Origin: an uncultured Bacillota bacterium
GTDB taxonomy: Bacteria > Bacillota_I > Bacilli_A > RF39 > UBA660
Assembly (NCBI GenBank): GCA_905205665.1
Contig: CAJLEF010000006.1
Span: 26,978-90,977, forward strand
DNA: 64,000 nt
Direction: 5' to 3'
Positions 26,492 through 35,876 of the stretch are shown here, piece by piece. Positions within the stretch are counted from its first letter, which is position 1. Every line of letters begins with the position of its first letter. Below the pieces are notes generated by a model that worked only from the letters and a program-made list of their open reading frames with translations, ran no database searches and was not told the DNA's origin. A program made the position numbers and the translations under genes.

Positions 26492-26628
26492 TTTGAAAAA
26501 AATTAATGACATTCTAAGATTTGTCAACAATAAATTTTTGTGTTATATTAATGCATACTTAAAAAACACGAAATTTCTATTTTTTTAAAATTTTGAAATT
26601 ATGTGCTTATTTAGTATATAATATTAAT

Positions 26629-26650
26629 GTAATCAAGTGGTGTTGATTAC
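26629..26650. repeat. Perfect 8-bp hairpin beside the transposase stop codon
   Basis: GTAATCAA and TTGATTAC around a 6-base loop GTGGTG, 4 bases past the transposase stop. It lacks a T-tract for the minus strand, so it may belong to the IS end and not be a terminator. Confidence 0.6.
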
Positions 26651-26654
26651 TTAT

Positions 26655-27827
26655 CTAATTGTTTGCATAGTACAAAAATTTGTCGAAGAAGTTTAGTTGT
26701 ACATGCAATTGTTGCAACATAATGATGTTTTCCTTCATTACGTTTTTTCTGTAATAAGTTTCAATATCATTTTCTATATGACATACTTTGGTAACACTTA
26801 GAATATTTAATATAGATACAAAAAGAATTTTCCTTAAATATTTGTTTCCAGATTTAGAAATTGGACCTTTTATATTTATAGATTTACCAGATTGTTTTAT
26901 TGAAGGATCTAACCCACAATACGCAGTTAATTCTTTTATGTTTTTAAATCTATTTATGTCACCAATTTCTGCGATTATTAGCGATGCTGTAAATTCACCG
27001 ATACCAAATATAGAATTAATACTTTCAAAGTATTTAGTTTTCTTCCCTAAAAATATTATTTTATATTTAATTGTTTCTATTTCTTTTTGATAAGTATTAA
27101 TTAATCTTGCAAGTTGTGATAGGCTTGAAGTTATTTCATCATCTTTCGAAACAGATGGATAAGAGTTGATTGCATATTCTTTTATTGTTGCAGGTTTCTT
27201 TTTCCAATATCTAAAACCATTCTTTTTAAAGAAATTTTGCAATGTATCTATTCTAGTATTAGAAATAATATCAGCATGTGGATATTTTTCAATAAAACTT
27301 AGTGCCAAGTCACTATAAATAGTTTTCTTTTTAAAGATTAACTCATATTCAGGAAAACACAAATATACTAAATTTTTATATCTATTTTTCAAATTAACAC
27401 ATAGTTCATCTAAAGCATGATATTGTCTAGATAGAGCATTCATATTTAAATAAATATCATCTGGTTTAATATATTCTCTAAAATCAGTAGTAAAGAATAA
27501 TTCTGATAAAGATATACAATCTAATTTATCGGTTTTTGTTTTTCTTAAGTTACGTTTATACATTTTTGAGTATAATGCATTAATAACAAATACTTTGAAA
27601 TTATTTTCTAAGAAAAATCTTTCAACAGGTCTATGATAAATACCCGTAGATTCCATTATTACAGAAACATTATCTAATTTTTGCTTTTTAATTCTATTAA
27701 GTAAATTAGCAAAATCATTAATAGAATGATTAATTTCATATGGTTCAATTAGAACTTCACCACAAGAACTAATTAAAGATACCATACTTTTACCTTTAGC
27801 TACATCAATGGCTAGAACACTTTGCAT
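26655..27827 (-). CDS. IS110-family transposase (DEDD)
   Basis: A 390-residue DEDD recombinase. The RuvC-like N-terminal domain shows LAIDVAKGKS (Asp near residue 7), IMESTGIYHRPV (Glu) and RKTKTDKLDCISL (Asp pair). The C-terminal Transposase_20 domain has INSIFGIGEFTASLIIAEIGD, a helix-hairpin-helix, and GPISKSGNKYLRKIL, which holds the candidate catalytic serine. The frame is intact, so the element could be active. The start MQSVLAID is preferred, 9 bases after AGGA; earlier ATGs lie on or before that site. No second transposase gene is present. Confidence 0.92.
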   Translation of the reverse strand: MQSVLAIDVAKGKSMVSLISSCGEVLIEPYEINHSINDFANLLNRIKKQKLDNVSVIMESTGIYHRPVERFFLENNFKVFVINALYSKMYKRNLRKTKTDKLDCISLSELFFTTDFREYIKPDDIYLNMNALSRQYHALDELCVNLKNRYKNLVYLCFPEYELIFKKKTIYSDLALSFIEKYPHADIISNTRIDTLQNFFKKNGFRYWKKKPATIKEYAINSYPSVSKDDEITSSLSQLARLINTYQKEIETIKYKIIFLGKKTKYFESINSIFGIGEFTASLIIAEIGDINRFKNIKELTAYCGLDPSIKQSGKSINIKGPISKSGNKYLRKILFVSILNILSVTKVCHIENDIETYYRKNVMKENIIMLQQLHVQLNFFDKFLYYANN

Positions 27828-27995
27828 AAGCATACTTCCTTTCATATACGATTGAACTCTAGAATCTCAATATTCCTCATCACGCTTGTTATATAAGATT
27901 AAAAATTAATCCTCACATTCTAAAACTAGGATAATAAAAAGAAAAGAGCTAGGCCGTCATAGAAATGGATACAAAGACCCTTGATATAATTTGCC
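27828..27995 (-). ncRNA. Candidate IS110 bridge RNA region
   Basis: About 170 non-coding bases lie directly upstream of the transposase, where IS110-group elements encode the bridge RNA that guides target and donor choice. One visible element is a short stem ATCCT...AGGAT with a 14-base internal loop near 27910-27935. I cannot fold or compare the sequence here, so this is a positional call. No ORF on either strand explains the stretch. Confidence 0.35.
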
Positions 27996-28060
27996 TAAAC
28001 TCAATCGCAGATATTTATAATGTAAATATTAAAAGTTTCAACTTGTCAAAACTAATCAAT

Positions 28061-28089
28061 TTACTACTCAGTATTATACGTGCTATAAT
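28061..28089 (+). promoter_or_regulatory. SigA-type promoter of trmB
   Basis: TTACTA (28061-28066), 17-base spacer, TATAAT (28084-28089). Confidence 0.65.
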
Positions 28090-28115
28090 AAAGAACGAAA
28101 AGGACGGACAAAATT

Positions 28116-28754
28116 ATGGAATATATTAAAATTAAAAATGCTGAGGATATCATCAAAAAATCAAACTATCTCGTAACAAACCCCAAAAACTTTAAAAACA
28201 AATGGAAAGATGTGTTCAAAAATAATAACCCTATATGTATTGAAATTGGTATGGGTAGAGGTGATTTTATTATTGATATGGCTAAAACTTACCCTAATAA
28301 AAACTTTATAGGAATTGAAATCAATGAATCACAAATGGTAAATGCTGTTAATAATTTAAATAATAAAAATTTGCCTAATTTAAAACTAATTTGTATGGAC
28401 GCGACTTATTTAGATACTGTTTTTGGCAAAGAAATTGATATTATTTATCTTACTTTTCCAGAACCATGGCCTAAAAAAATTGATGAAAGAAAAAGATTAA
28501 CTCATCCTGTTTATTTGAAGCTTTATGATAAAATATTCAAAAAGAAAAAACATATTATTGTCAAAACAGATAATAAAGGTTACATTGCTCGTTCTATTGA
28601 GTATCTTTCATCTTATTGGTATACTTTTAAAAGAGTAAGCATGGATCTACATCATGACGAACTACAAATTCCTAATATTATGACCAATTATGAAAAACAA
28701 TATTTTAAAGAAGGTCGCCCTATTTATTATATTGACGCAATTTACGAAGACTAA
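28116..28754 (+). CDS. trmB: tRNA (guanine-N7-)-methyltransferase
   Basis: Methylates G46 in the tRNA variable loop using S-adenosylmethionine. The 212-residue protein has the SAM motif IEIGMGRGDFI near residue 46, FIGIEINESQM, LTFPEPWPKKIDERKRLTHP near 112 with the family PDPW-like motif here PEPWPK, KTDNKGY, and the C-terminal TNYEKQYFKEGRPIYYI. AAGGACGG precedes the ATG. It is monocistronic between its promoter and a shared terminator. Confidence 0.95.
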   Translation: MEYIKIKNAEDIIKKSNYLVTNPKNFKNKWKDVFKNNNPICIEIGMGRGDFIIDMAKTYPNKNFIGIEINESQMVNAVNNLNNKNLPNLKLICMDATYLDTVFGKEIDIIYLTFPEPWPKKIDERKRLTHPVYLKLYDKIFKKKKHIIVKTDNKGYIARSIEYLSSYWYTFKRVSMDLHHDELQIPNIMTNYEKQYFKEGRPIYYIDAIYED

Positions 28755-28788
28755 AAAAGATTTAGGTTAAATTTCACCTAAATCTTTT
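28755..28788. terminator. Bidirectional terminator shared by trmB and ligA
   Basis: Perfect 13-bp stem AAAAGATTTAGGT / ACCTAAATCTTTT with an 8-base loop. The right side encodes the last codons of ligA, and the ligA stop codon overlaps the left arm. Confidence 0.85.
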
Positions 28789-30767
28789 AATATGGAATAT
28801 AATTTTTCTTCATCCCAAATAGGGATACCTAAAGCTTTAGCTTTTTCGTATTTACTGCCAGCATTTTCACCGACAATAACAACATCTGTTTTTGATGAAA
28901 CACTGCTAGATGGATGACCATTATAACTTTCTAAGATAGCTTCAATTTCATCTCTTCCTAAAAAGGAAATAGTTCCGGTTATAACAAAACGTTTATCACT
29001 AATAAGACTGTTTTCTTTGTCTTCTTCTTTTAAATATTTTGTATTAAGTCCTAATTCTTTCAATTCAGAAATCAATTTTTGATTGTTTTCCTGCCGGAAA
29101 AAATCATAAATATTTAAAGCAAGAGTTGGACCAATATCGCGAATCTCTAAAAGTTCTTCTTTTGTTTTGGTCATTAAATTATCAAGAGTTTTAAAAGTTT
29201 TCGCTAAGAGTAAGGCCGTTTTATCTCCAATACCTTCAATACCGAGACCAAAAATAAGCCTTTCCAAACTATTTTCTTTACTTTTTTCAATAGCTAAAAG
29301 TAAGTTATCCACACTTTTGTGGCCATAACCTTCTAGTTCTACTAAATCTTCTTTATGTTTATCTAAATGATAAATATCGGTAATCGATTTAATAAAACCC
29401 AAGTTAAAGAAATCTTCCATAATTCTTTCGCCTAAGCCATCAATATTCATAGCATGACGAGAAGCAAAATGAATAAGACCTTCAATATGACGAGCAGGAC
29501 AAAGAGGATTCATACAATAGTAATCTACTTGTCCTTCTTTTTTCTTTAAAGGACTACCACATATAGGACATTTTTGAATCATGACAAAAGGAGTTTCATT
29601 TCCTGTTCTTCGCTCTTTTTTTGCTTCAACGACTTCTGGAATAACATCGCCTGCTTTTCTAAGAGAAACTGTATCGCCTACTTTTAAGTCTTTCATCAAA
29701 ATATAATCTTCATTATGTAAAGTCGCTCTTTTAACGGTGCTCCCCATAACAATAACAGGGTCCAAAACAGCGTTAGGGGTTATTTTACCCGTTCTTCCGA
29801 CCGTATAAATGATATCCGTTAATTTTGTTAAAACTTCTTCAGCGGGAAATTTATAAGCAATAGCCCACCTTGGATATTTAGAGGTAAAGCCTAGTTTTTC
29901 CTGCATCTCTAAATCATTAACTTTGATAACAACACCATCGATATCGTAAGATAACTTAGGTCTTTTTTCGGCATATTCATGGATAAAGGCCAAGATTTCG
30001 TCAACGCTTTTGACAATCCTATTAGCTGGATTCACTTTAAAGCCAAGATTTTTCATAAACTCTAAAGCTTCATAATGTGTTTTTAAACCATAATCTAAAG
30101 GATTAGGAAGATGATATATCCATGTGTTTAAATTTCTTTTCGCCGCAATTTTAGAATCAAGCTGGCGAATAGAACCAGCCGCGGCATTACGACAATTTTG
30201 TAAAAGGGGTAAATTTTCTTTAGCTCGTTCCGCATTCAAAGAAGTTAAAACTTCTCTTGGCATATAAATTTCCCCACGAACTTCAATCGTTTCAGGTCTT
30301 TTTAAATTCATCGGAACTGTTCTTATCGTTCTAACATTATGAGTAATGTCTTCCCCAGTAATTCCGTCTCCTCTTGTCGCACCCGTTTTAAAAACACCAT
30401 TATCATAATGAAGAGAAACGGATAAACCATCAATTTTTAGTTCACAAACATATTCAGGATTATAACCGCTTTTTCTTATTCTTTCGTCAAAAAGAATAAT
30501 TTCTTCTTCACTAAAAACATCGGGTAAAGAAAGCATAGGTATTTGATGTTTTATTTTTTTAAATTTATCAATAACCTCGCCACCCACACGTTTTGTCGGA
30601 GAATTTTCACTAGCAAATTCTGGATGAGCTTCTTCTAATTTTTCCAGCTCCCTTAAATATTTATCAAATTCTTGGTCGGTTATCGTAGGGTTTGCTAATA
30701 CATAATAATCATAGTTAGCTTTTTCTAATATTTTAACAAGCTCTTTGATTCTTTCTTCAGGATTCAT
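28767..30767 (-). CDS. ligA: NAD-dependent DNA ligase
   Basis: Seals nicks in replication and repair. The 666-residue protein is full length: Ia domain and adenylation domain with catalytic lysine in CELKIDGLSVSL near residue 112, GDGITGEDITHNVRTI, OB fold (VGRTGKITPNAVLDPV), four-cysteine zinc finger (CPICG...CMNPLCPARH), helix-hairpin-helix repeats (IEGIGDKTALLLA, IRDIGPTLA), and a C-terminal BRCT domain (KRFVITGTISFLGRDEI). Last gene of the pcrA operon, 4 bases after the nucleotidyltransferase gene. Confidence 0.97.
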   Translation of the reverse strand: MNPEERIKELVKILEKANYDYYVLANPTITDQEFDKYLRELEKLEEAHPEFASENSPTKRVGGEVIDKFKKIKHQIPMLSLPDVFSEEEIILFDERIRKSGYNPEYVCELKIDGLSVSLHYDNGVFKTGATRGDGITGEDITHNVRTIRTVPMNLKRPETIEVRGEIYMPREVLTSLNAERAKENLPLLQNCRNAAAGSIRQLDSKIAAKRNLNTWIYHLPNPLDYGLKTHYEALEFMKNLGFKVNPANRIVKSVDEILAFIHEYAEKRPKLSYDIDGVVIKVNDLEMQEKLGFTSKYPRWAIAYKFPAEEVLTKLTDIIYTVGRTGKITPNAVLDPVIVMGSTVKRATLHNEDYILMKDLKVGDTVSLRKAGDVIPEVVEAKKERRTGNETPFVMIQKCPICGSPLKKKEGQVDYYCMNPLCPARHIEGLIHFASRHAMNIDGLGERIMEDFFNLGFIKSITDIYHLDKHKEDLVELEGYGHKSVDNLLLAIEKSKENSLERLIFGLGIEGIGDKTALLLAKTFKTLDNLMTKTKEELLEIRDIGPTLALNIYDFFRQENNQKLISELKELGLNTKYLKEEDKENSLISDKRFVITGTISFLGRDEIEAILESYNGHPSSSVSSKTDVVIVGENAGSKYEKAKALGIPIWDEEKLYSILKDLGEI

Positions 30768-30771
30768 ATTA

Positions 30772-31671
30772 TCACTCCCATAATTTTTCTGGATATACTC
30801 CTTGTGCTTTTAAATCTTTTATTTTTTCTTTTACCATGTCTAAATCACTTTTATAAGTCATTCCAAACCATTCACTTTTTGTAGGACAAGCTAATATTTC
30901 TATTTTCTTTTCTTGTAAATATTTTTCTAAACAAATAGGTAATAAAACTTCTCCTATTAATATTTTGTCATCATCTTGGTTAAAATATTCTAGCCAATAT
31001 TCTTCAAGTAAACCAAACACATCTTTTTTAAAAGCAAAAAAGTTTGTGGATACTAAAGTATCTTCATCGATTTTGTAACTATCTCCACCCATTAAAGGTT
31101 CTGCTAAAAATTTATTTTCATCTTTAGTAACACTGCTTTCAACCATAGAAGTAATTTTATTATTTTTTAACTCTAAAACAGCTCTTTTAACGGCACCATA
31201 AGCACTCATAGTCATACCAATTGGATAACAAATATTGGCATAAGTAAATTCATCTTTATTTTCATCTAAAAATTTAGCAGCTTGTACAAAAGCGTCTTTG
31301 CCATAAAAATCATCGGCATTAATTTCAATGAAAGAACCTTCTATTAAATCTTTAGCGCATAAAACGGCTTGCACAGTTCCCCATGGTTTTTCTCTTTTAG
31401 AAATATCTAAAGAAATAGGAATATCATCTTTATCTTGAAAAGCATATTTTACCTCAATCTTATCTTTTAATCTTTTTCCAATTGTTTCTTCAAAATCCTT
31501 TAAATTTTCTTTTTTTATAACGAAGACTACAGTATCAAAGCCCGCTCTTTTCGCGTCAAAAACAGAATAATCAATGATAAAGTTTCCCTCTTCATCAACT
31601 GGTGTTATTTGTTTAAGACCTCCAAATCGGCTTCCCATACCAGCAGCCATCACAAGTAATGTTTTTTTCAT
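30772..31671 (-). CDS. Nucleotidyltransferase (NDP-sugar pyrophosphorylase-like)
   Basis: A 299-residue GT-A-fold nucleotidyltransferase. The N-terminal LLVMAAGMGSRFGGLKQ is the nucleotide-binding loop with signature arginine and lysine, and INADDFYG near residue 117 holds the metal-binding aspartates. The sugar or alcohol substrate is not evident. It overlaps the upstream 118-residue gene by 4 bases (ATGA) and lies 4 bases before ligA, so it is co-expressed with replication and repair genes, an association likely to be organisational only. Confidence 0.8.
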   Translation of the reverse strand: MKKTLLVMAAGMGSRFGGLKQITPVDEEGNFIIDYSVFDAKRAGFDTVVFVIKKENLKDFEETIGKRLKDKIEVKYAFQDKDDIPISLDISKREKPWGTVQAVLCAKDLIEGSFIEINADDFYGKDAFVQAAKFLDENKDEFTYANICYPIGMTMSAYGAVKRAVLELKNNKITSMVESSVTKDENKFLAEPLMGGDSYKIDEDTLVSTNFFAFKKDVFGLLEEYWLEYFNQDDDKILIGEVLLPICLEKYLQEKKIEILACPTKSEWFGMTYKSDLDMVKEKIKDLKAQGVYPEKLWE

Positions 31672-32024
31672 CGCGTAAAACCTCCAATTTGATTTGCCAT
31701 TTCTTTTTTAGCACTAAGAGTATTTTCTATGGAATCAAGGCAATTTCGTAAATCACGATTTGCCATTGTCATCACATCATTTCCTGAAAACAAAGCAGTT
31801 CTATAATATCCATTAAGATAAGAAACTAATAAATTATTTAAAGGAGTACTTTTCAAAGTACTATCAATATTTCTCCAAGAACTCAATAGATTAATATCAA
31901 CTCTTTGAAGTGAGTCAGATCCAGCGTCTTGCCATAATAAATAAGGAAAGTCCCCATCATAAAAAAGATTAGCAACCCTTCCTTTCTTAAAAATTTCTAT
32001 TTGTAACATATCAACACTATTCAT
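31668..32024 (-). CDS. Hypothetical protein in the pcrA-ligA operon
   Basis: A 118-residue soluble protein I do not recognise. It begins with a beta-rich segment (MLQIEIFKKGRVANLFYDGDFPYLLWQD) and continues with helices; the charged C-terminus ends QIGGFTR. It lies 2 bases after the pcrA stop and overlaps the nucleotidyltransferase start by 4 bases, so translation is coupled on both sides. No homology call is possible by eye. Confidence 0.6.
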   Translation of the reverse strand: MNSVDMLQIEIFKKGRVANLFYDGDFPYLLWQDAGSDSLQRVDINLLSSWRNIDSTLKSTPLNNLLVSYLNGYYRTALFSGNDVMTMANRDLRNCLDSIENTLSAKKEMANQIGGFTR

Positions 32025-32026
32025 AA

Positions 32027-34105
32027 CTAACTTACCTTTCTTAAACTTTTATGATTTTTCATCATTTTTTTGATACCATATTGTTTGCCAAAAGCGATAC
32101 TGATTAAAGTTTTATCAACACCGACAACAACGCCTCGACCAAAAATATCATGAATGACAATATCGCCAACTTGATAAGATACATCGTTATCATTATACAT
32201 AGAAGATTTAACGACAAATTTTTGTTCCTGACTCATATTTTCAATCAAATCATCTGATATTTCATCTAGAAAACGACTTGGCATCGTTTGATTTGTACGT
32301 CCATAAAGCATTCTTTGTCTGGCATTTGTTAAATAAAGACGTTCTTTGGCTCTTGTTATTCCAACGTAGCAAAGTCTTCTTTCTTCTTCTAACCCATCTT
32401 TTTCCATTAAGCTGTTTAGGTGAGGAAATAACTCTTCTTCCATCCCCGTTAAGAAAACAACCGGAAACTCCAAACCTTTGGCACTATGAAGAGTCATTAA
32501 GGTAACCATGTCACCTTCTTCTTTATGTTCTGTCATATCAGCCACAAGACTAATTTCTTCTAGGAAATCTCCTAAATCAGCACTACCAGTTTCTTTTTCA
32601 TAATTAGCAGTAATACTTTTAAACTCGTTTAAGTTATCTAGCCTTAATTCAGCTTCCAAGGACTTTTCATTTTCAAGTTCTTGTCTTAAACCGGATTTAT
32701 TTAAAACATCTTCTACTAGTTCAGTTAAACTTAAACTTTTCGCATCTTCTTGTAAAGTAGTAATTAAATCTTTAAAATTTTGTTCTTTACCACTTTCTAT
32801 AGCTTCAAACATACTTGTTTTCTTTTCTAAGGCTCGTGCTTCTAACTTATCAATACTTGCATTACCAATTCCTCTTTTGGGAGTATTAATAACTCTTCGA
32901 AGACTAATATCATCAGATGGATTTAAAATGAGTTTCAAATAACTAATTAAATCTTTAATTTCCTTTCGTGAATAGAAATAAAAACTACCCACTACTTTAT
33001 AAGGAATATTGCTTTTTAAAAATTGTTCTTCTAAAGAACGAGACTGGGCATTTGTACGATAGAAAACCGCGATGTCTTTCTTTTGATAACCTTCTTCTAA
33101 TAATTTACGAATTTCTTTTATAATAAAGTGAGCTTCTTCTTTTTCATCGGAAGCACGCATATATTTTATTTTAGAACCCTCGCCATGATGACTTCTTAAA
33201 TTTTTTTCTTTACGATTTTGATTATTTTTAATAACATCATTCGCGGCATCTAAAATCATTTTGGTACTACGATAGTTATCTTCTAAAGAAATCACTTTAG
33301 TATCTGGATAATCTTTTTCAAAATTCAAAATATTTTTATAATTAGCACCCCTAAATTGATAAATAGATTGGTCGGGGTCACCTACTACAAATAAGTTTCT
33401 TCTTTTTTTAGCTAATAATTTGACCATTTTATATTGTACTTCATTCGTATCTTGATATTCATCAATCAATATATAACGGTATCTATTTTGATAGATTTCT
33501 AAAATCTCTGGATGACGTTCAAAGAGTAAAACAGGAAGTCTTAATAAATCATCAAAATCTACAGAATTATTTTTTTGTAAAATGCTATTATATTCTAAAT
33601 AAACTTCATAAGCTATTTTTTCTAAATCATCTATAAAATATTTTTCAATTTCATAAGGAGTTAACATTTCATTTTTAATAAAACTAATTTTACTACGTAC
33701 AAAATAAGGTGATACTTCTTTGGGGTCATATCCTTTTTCTTTTAATATTTTTTTAATAAGACTGGTGACATCATCGGTATCTAAAATAGTAAAATTACGT
33801 TTCATCCCTAATGCTTCAACATTTTCTCTAATAATTCTCATACCAAAACTATGAAAAGTTCCGACAAAAGCGTCTGTAAAAGATGTTAAACCAGCGATTC
33901 TCTCTTTCATTTCTTTAGCTGCTTTATTAGTAAAGGTGATAGCTAGTATTTGATAAGATGGGACGCCACTTGCTATTAAATTGGCAATTCTCGTTGTTAA
34001 AACTTTTGTTTTACCAGAGCCTGCTCCAGCAATAACCAAGCATGGACCATCGATATGTTCTACAGCTTTTTTTTGTAATTCATTTAAATTGCTTAAATCT
34101 ATCAT
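32027..34105 (-). CDS. pcrA: ATP-dependent DNA helicase PcrA (UvrD family)
   Basis: SF1A 3'-5' helicase for repair and plasmid replication. The 692-residue protein has Q-motif LNELQKKAVEH, Walker A AGAGSGKTKVLTTR near residue 29, motif Ia (AITFTNKAAKEM), Walker B DEYQDTN near 223, QSIYQFRGA, and motif VI (VGITRAKERLYLT). The C-terminal Tudor-like stretch (YQVGDIVIHDIFGRGVVVG) is present. The start is the ATG at MIDLSNLNELQ, about 10 bases after GAGAGG; the longer frame has no ribosome site. First gene of the operon leading to ligA. Confidence 0.96.
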   Translation of the reverse strand: MIDLSNLNELQKKAVEHIDGPCLVIAGAGSGKTKVLTTRIANLIASGVPSYQILAITFTNKAAKEMKERIAGLTSFTDAFVGTFHSFGMRIIRENVEALGMKRNFTILDTDDVTSLIKKILKEKGYDPKEVSPYFVRSKISFIKNEMLTPYEIEKYFIDDLEKIAYEVYLEYNSILQKNNSVDFDDLLRLPVLLFERHPEILEIYQNRYRYILIDEYQDTNEVQYKMVKLLAKKRRNLFVVGDPDQSIYQFRGANYKNILNFEKDYPDTKVISLEDNYRSTKMILDAANDVIKNNQNRKEKNLRSHHGEGSKIKYMRASDEKEEAHFIIKEIRKLLEEGYQKKDIAVFYRTNAQSRSLEEQFLKSNIPYKVVGSFYFYSRKEIKDLISYLKLILNPSDDISLRRVINTPKRGIGNASIDKLEARALEKKTSMFEAIESGKEQNFKDLITTLQEDAKSLSLTELVEDVLNKSGLRQELENEKSLEAELRLDNLNEFKSITANYEKETGSADLGDFLEEISLVADMTEHKEEGDMVTLMTLHSAKGLEFPVVFLTGMEEELFPHLNSLMEKDGLEEERRLCYVGITRAKERLYLTNARQRMLYGRTNQTMPSRFLDEISDDLIENMSQEQKFVVKSSMYNDNDVSYQVGDIVIHDIFGRGVVVGVDKTLISIAFGKQYGIKKMMKNHKSLRKVS

Positions 34106-34164
34106 GTTTATCAAACCTCTCGAATAATTATAACAGTATTCCTGTAAAAAAACCACATTCAAAG

Positions 34165-34195
34165 CAAAAAAACGTTGGTTTTCCCAAACGTTTTT
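34165..34195 (-). terminator. Terminator of gpmI
   Basis: Stem AAAAACGTTTGG / CCAACGTTTTT (one-base bulge) with a run of T on the minus strand, immediately past the gpmI stop. Confidence 0.85.
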
Positions 34196-34196
34196 C

Positions 34197-35699
34197 TTAT
34201 TTAATAAGTAAACTTTTTGTTTCTTTCATTTCTTTTGGTAAAGCTATTTGCATATAGTCTAATACAGTCGGAGCGACATTAGGTAAAGCACCCTTTTCTT
34301 CAAGTTTTACTTTTTCATCTGTAATAATAAAAGGTACTAAACTTGTTGTATGAGTGGTAACAGGATTACCTTGTTCATCGAGCATTTTATCCGCATTACC
34401 ATGGTCTGCTAAAACTACTAAAGTATAAAAATTTTCTTGGGCTTTTTCAGCAAGTAATTTCAAACATAAATCTACGGTAACACAGGCTTTAATAGTTGCT
34501 TCTAAGTTGCCAGTATGACCAACCATATCTGGATTTGCATAATTAACTAAAATAAAATCATAATCTTTATCCATGCAATTAACTACTTTTTTAGTAACAT
34601 CAATCGCGCTCATTTCTGGTTTCAAATCATAAGTTGCTACTTTAGGAGATGGAATTAAAAACTTTTGACATCCCTCTAGAGAAGCATTACTTTCACCATC
34701 AAAGAAATAAGTAACATGAGCATATTTTTCCGTCTCAGCTACCCTTGCTTGTGTAAGACCTAGTTTAGATAAATACACGCCTAATGGCATTTCTATTTTA
34801 GCTCTTTCTAAAATATTTTTAGCTTTGATTTTAGAATCAATAGGCAAAAAAGAATAAACATTAAATTTAACATCTTTAATTTCAAAATCTTGGAAATTAT
34901 TAGAAGCTAGAGCACTCATAATTTGTTTAGCTCTATCAATACGATAATTGGTCCATAGTATAATATCGTCTTCCTCAATCTTTTGATAAGATGTTGTTTT
35001 TAATGGAGGGATAAATTCGTCTGTAATATCTTTGGTATAACAAGTTTGAATCGCTTTGGGGATATTTTCAGCTAAAATACCTTCGCCATTGACAATAAGA
35101 TCATAATATTTTTTAGTTCTTTCAAAGTTTTTATCACGATCCATCGCATAATAACGACCACAGATAGAAGCTATTTTACCAACATGAAGAGTATTCATTT
35201 TTTCTTCTAACATAGAAATATAACTATATAAAGAATGAATATCAGTATCTCTACCATCACTAATGACGTGAACATAAACATCTTTAATACTTTCTTTAGC
35301 AAAGATGTCTAACAATTTTAAGGTATGTTCAATATTACCATGAACCCCGCCATTACTTGTTAAACCAATTAAATGAATTCTTTTATTTTCTTCACGAGCT
35401 TTATTTAAAAGTTCTTCGAATACTTCATTTTGATGATAGTCGCCATCTAAAAAAGAATTAATAAGTTCATTAGATTGTAAAATTTTATAACCAGCGCCAA
35501 TAGTCATGTGACCTACTTCACTGTTACCAAATTGTCCTTTAGGTAGACCAACAGCTTCTTCACTTGCTTCTAATAAACTATGAGGATATTTTTTCCATAA
35601 ATTCAAAAAGTTAGTAGGTGGAGCCATCATAACAGCGTTTCCTAATTTATTGTCACTATAACCAAAACCATCTAAAATAACCATACATATTTTTTTCAT
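34197..35699 (-). CDS. gpmI: 2,3-bisphosphoglycerate-independent phosphoglycerate mutase
   Basis: Glycolytic isomerisation of 3- and 2-phosphoglycerate with two Mn2+ ions. The 500-residue alkaline-phosphatase-fold enzyme shows MVILDGFGYSD at the N-terminus, catalytic-serine context GQFGNSEVGHMTIGAG near residue 60, HVISDGRDTDIHS, GRYYAMDRDKNFERT, NYANPDMVGHTGN near 395 and VVLADHGNADKM near 435. The start is MKKICMV; a longer frame includes the ribosome site. Monocistronic, away from the usual gapA-pgk-tpiA cluster. Confidence 0.96.
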   Translation of the reverse strand: MKKICMVILDGFGYSDNKLGNAVMMAPPTNFLNLWKKYPHSLLEASEEAVGLPKGQFGNSEVGHMTIGAGYKILQSNELINSFLDGDYHQNEVFEELLNKAREENKRIHLIGLTSNGGVHGNIEHTLKLLDIFAKESIKDVYVHVISDGRDTDIHSLYSYISMLEEKMNTLHVGKIASICGRYYAMDRDKNFERTKKYYDLIVNGEGILAENIPKAIQTCYTKDITDEFIPPLKTTSYQKIEEDDIILWTNYRIDRAKQIMSALASNNFQDFEIKDVKFNVYSFLPIDSKIKAKNILERAKIEMPLGVYLSKLGLTQARVAETEKYAHVTYFFDGESNASLEGCQKFLIPSPKVATYDLKPEMSAIDVTKKVVNCMDKDYDFILVNYANPDMVGHTGNLEATIKACVTVDLCLKLLAEKAQENFYTLVVLADHGNADKMLDEQGNPVTTHTTSLVPFIITDEKVKLEEKGALPNVAPTVLDYMQIALPKEMKETKSLLIK

Positions 35700-35829
35700 T
35701 GTTTCATTTCCTCTCGTAATGCAAAAACATTTTAACACATTGCCTAAAAAAAGAAAAGTAATTCTTCCTACTTTCCTTTTTCAGTATTAAGGTTAATTTT
35801 AAATTCTCTTAAATTTAACAATTAACAAG

Positions 35830-35860
35830 TTAAGACACATTTAATACTGGTGTGTCTTAA
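35830..35860. repeat. Inverted repeat between gpmI and the YihY gene
   Basis: TTAAGACAC and GTGTCTTAA, 9 bp perfect with a 13-base loop. It follows the stop of the YihY-family gene on the minus strand and may act as a weak terminator. Confidence 0.5.
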
Positions 35861-35876
35861 TTTTAATATGTCTATT

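Larger units (their letters stand above)
26629..27995 (-). mobile_element. IS110-family insertion element (approximate limits)
   Basis: The element is defined by its transposase. IS110 elements lack clear terminal inverted repeats, and I could not find convincing ends, so limits are estimates: the right side is set at the hairpin past the transposase stop and the left side includes the non-coding stretch upstream of the transposase. It separates the accessory trio from trmB. Confidence 0.5.

Noticed and set aside
26788..27090. Plus-strand ORF of 100 codons inside the transposase
   Set aside because: Shadow of the IS110 transposase on the other strand; no ribosome site and no family resemblance.
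35830..35860. Inverted repeat as a strong terminator of the YihY operon
   Set aside because: No T-run follows on the minus strand, so it is recorded only as a repeat.
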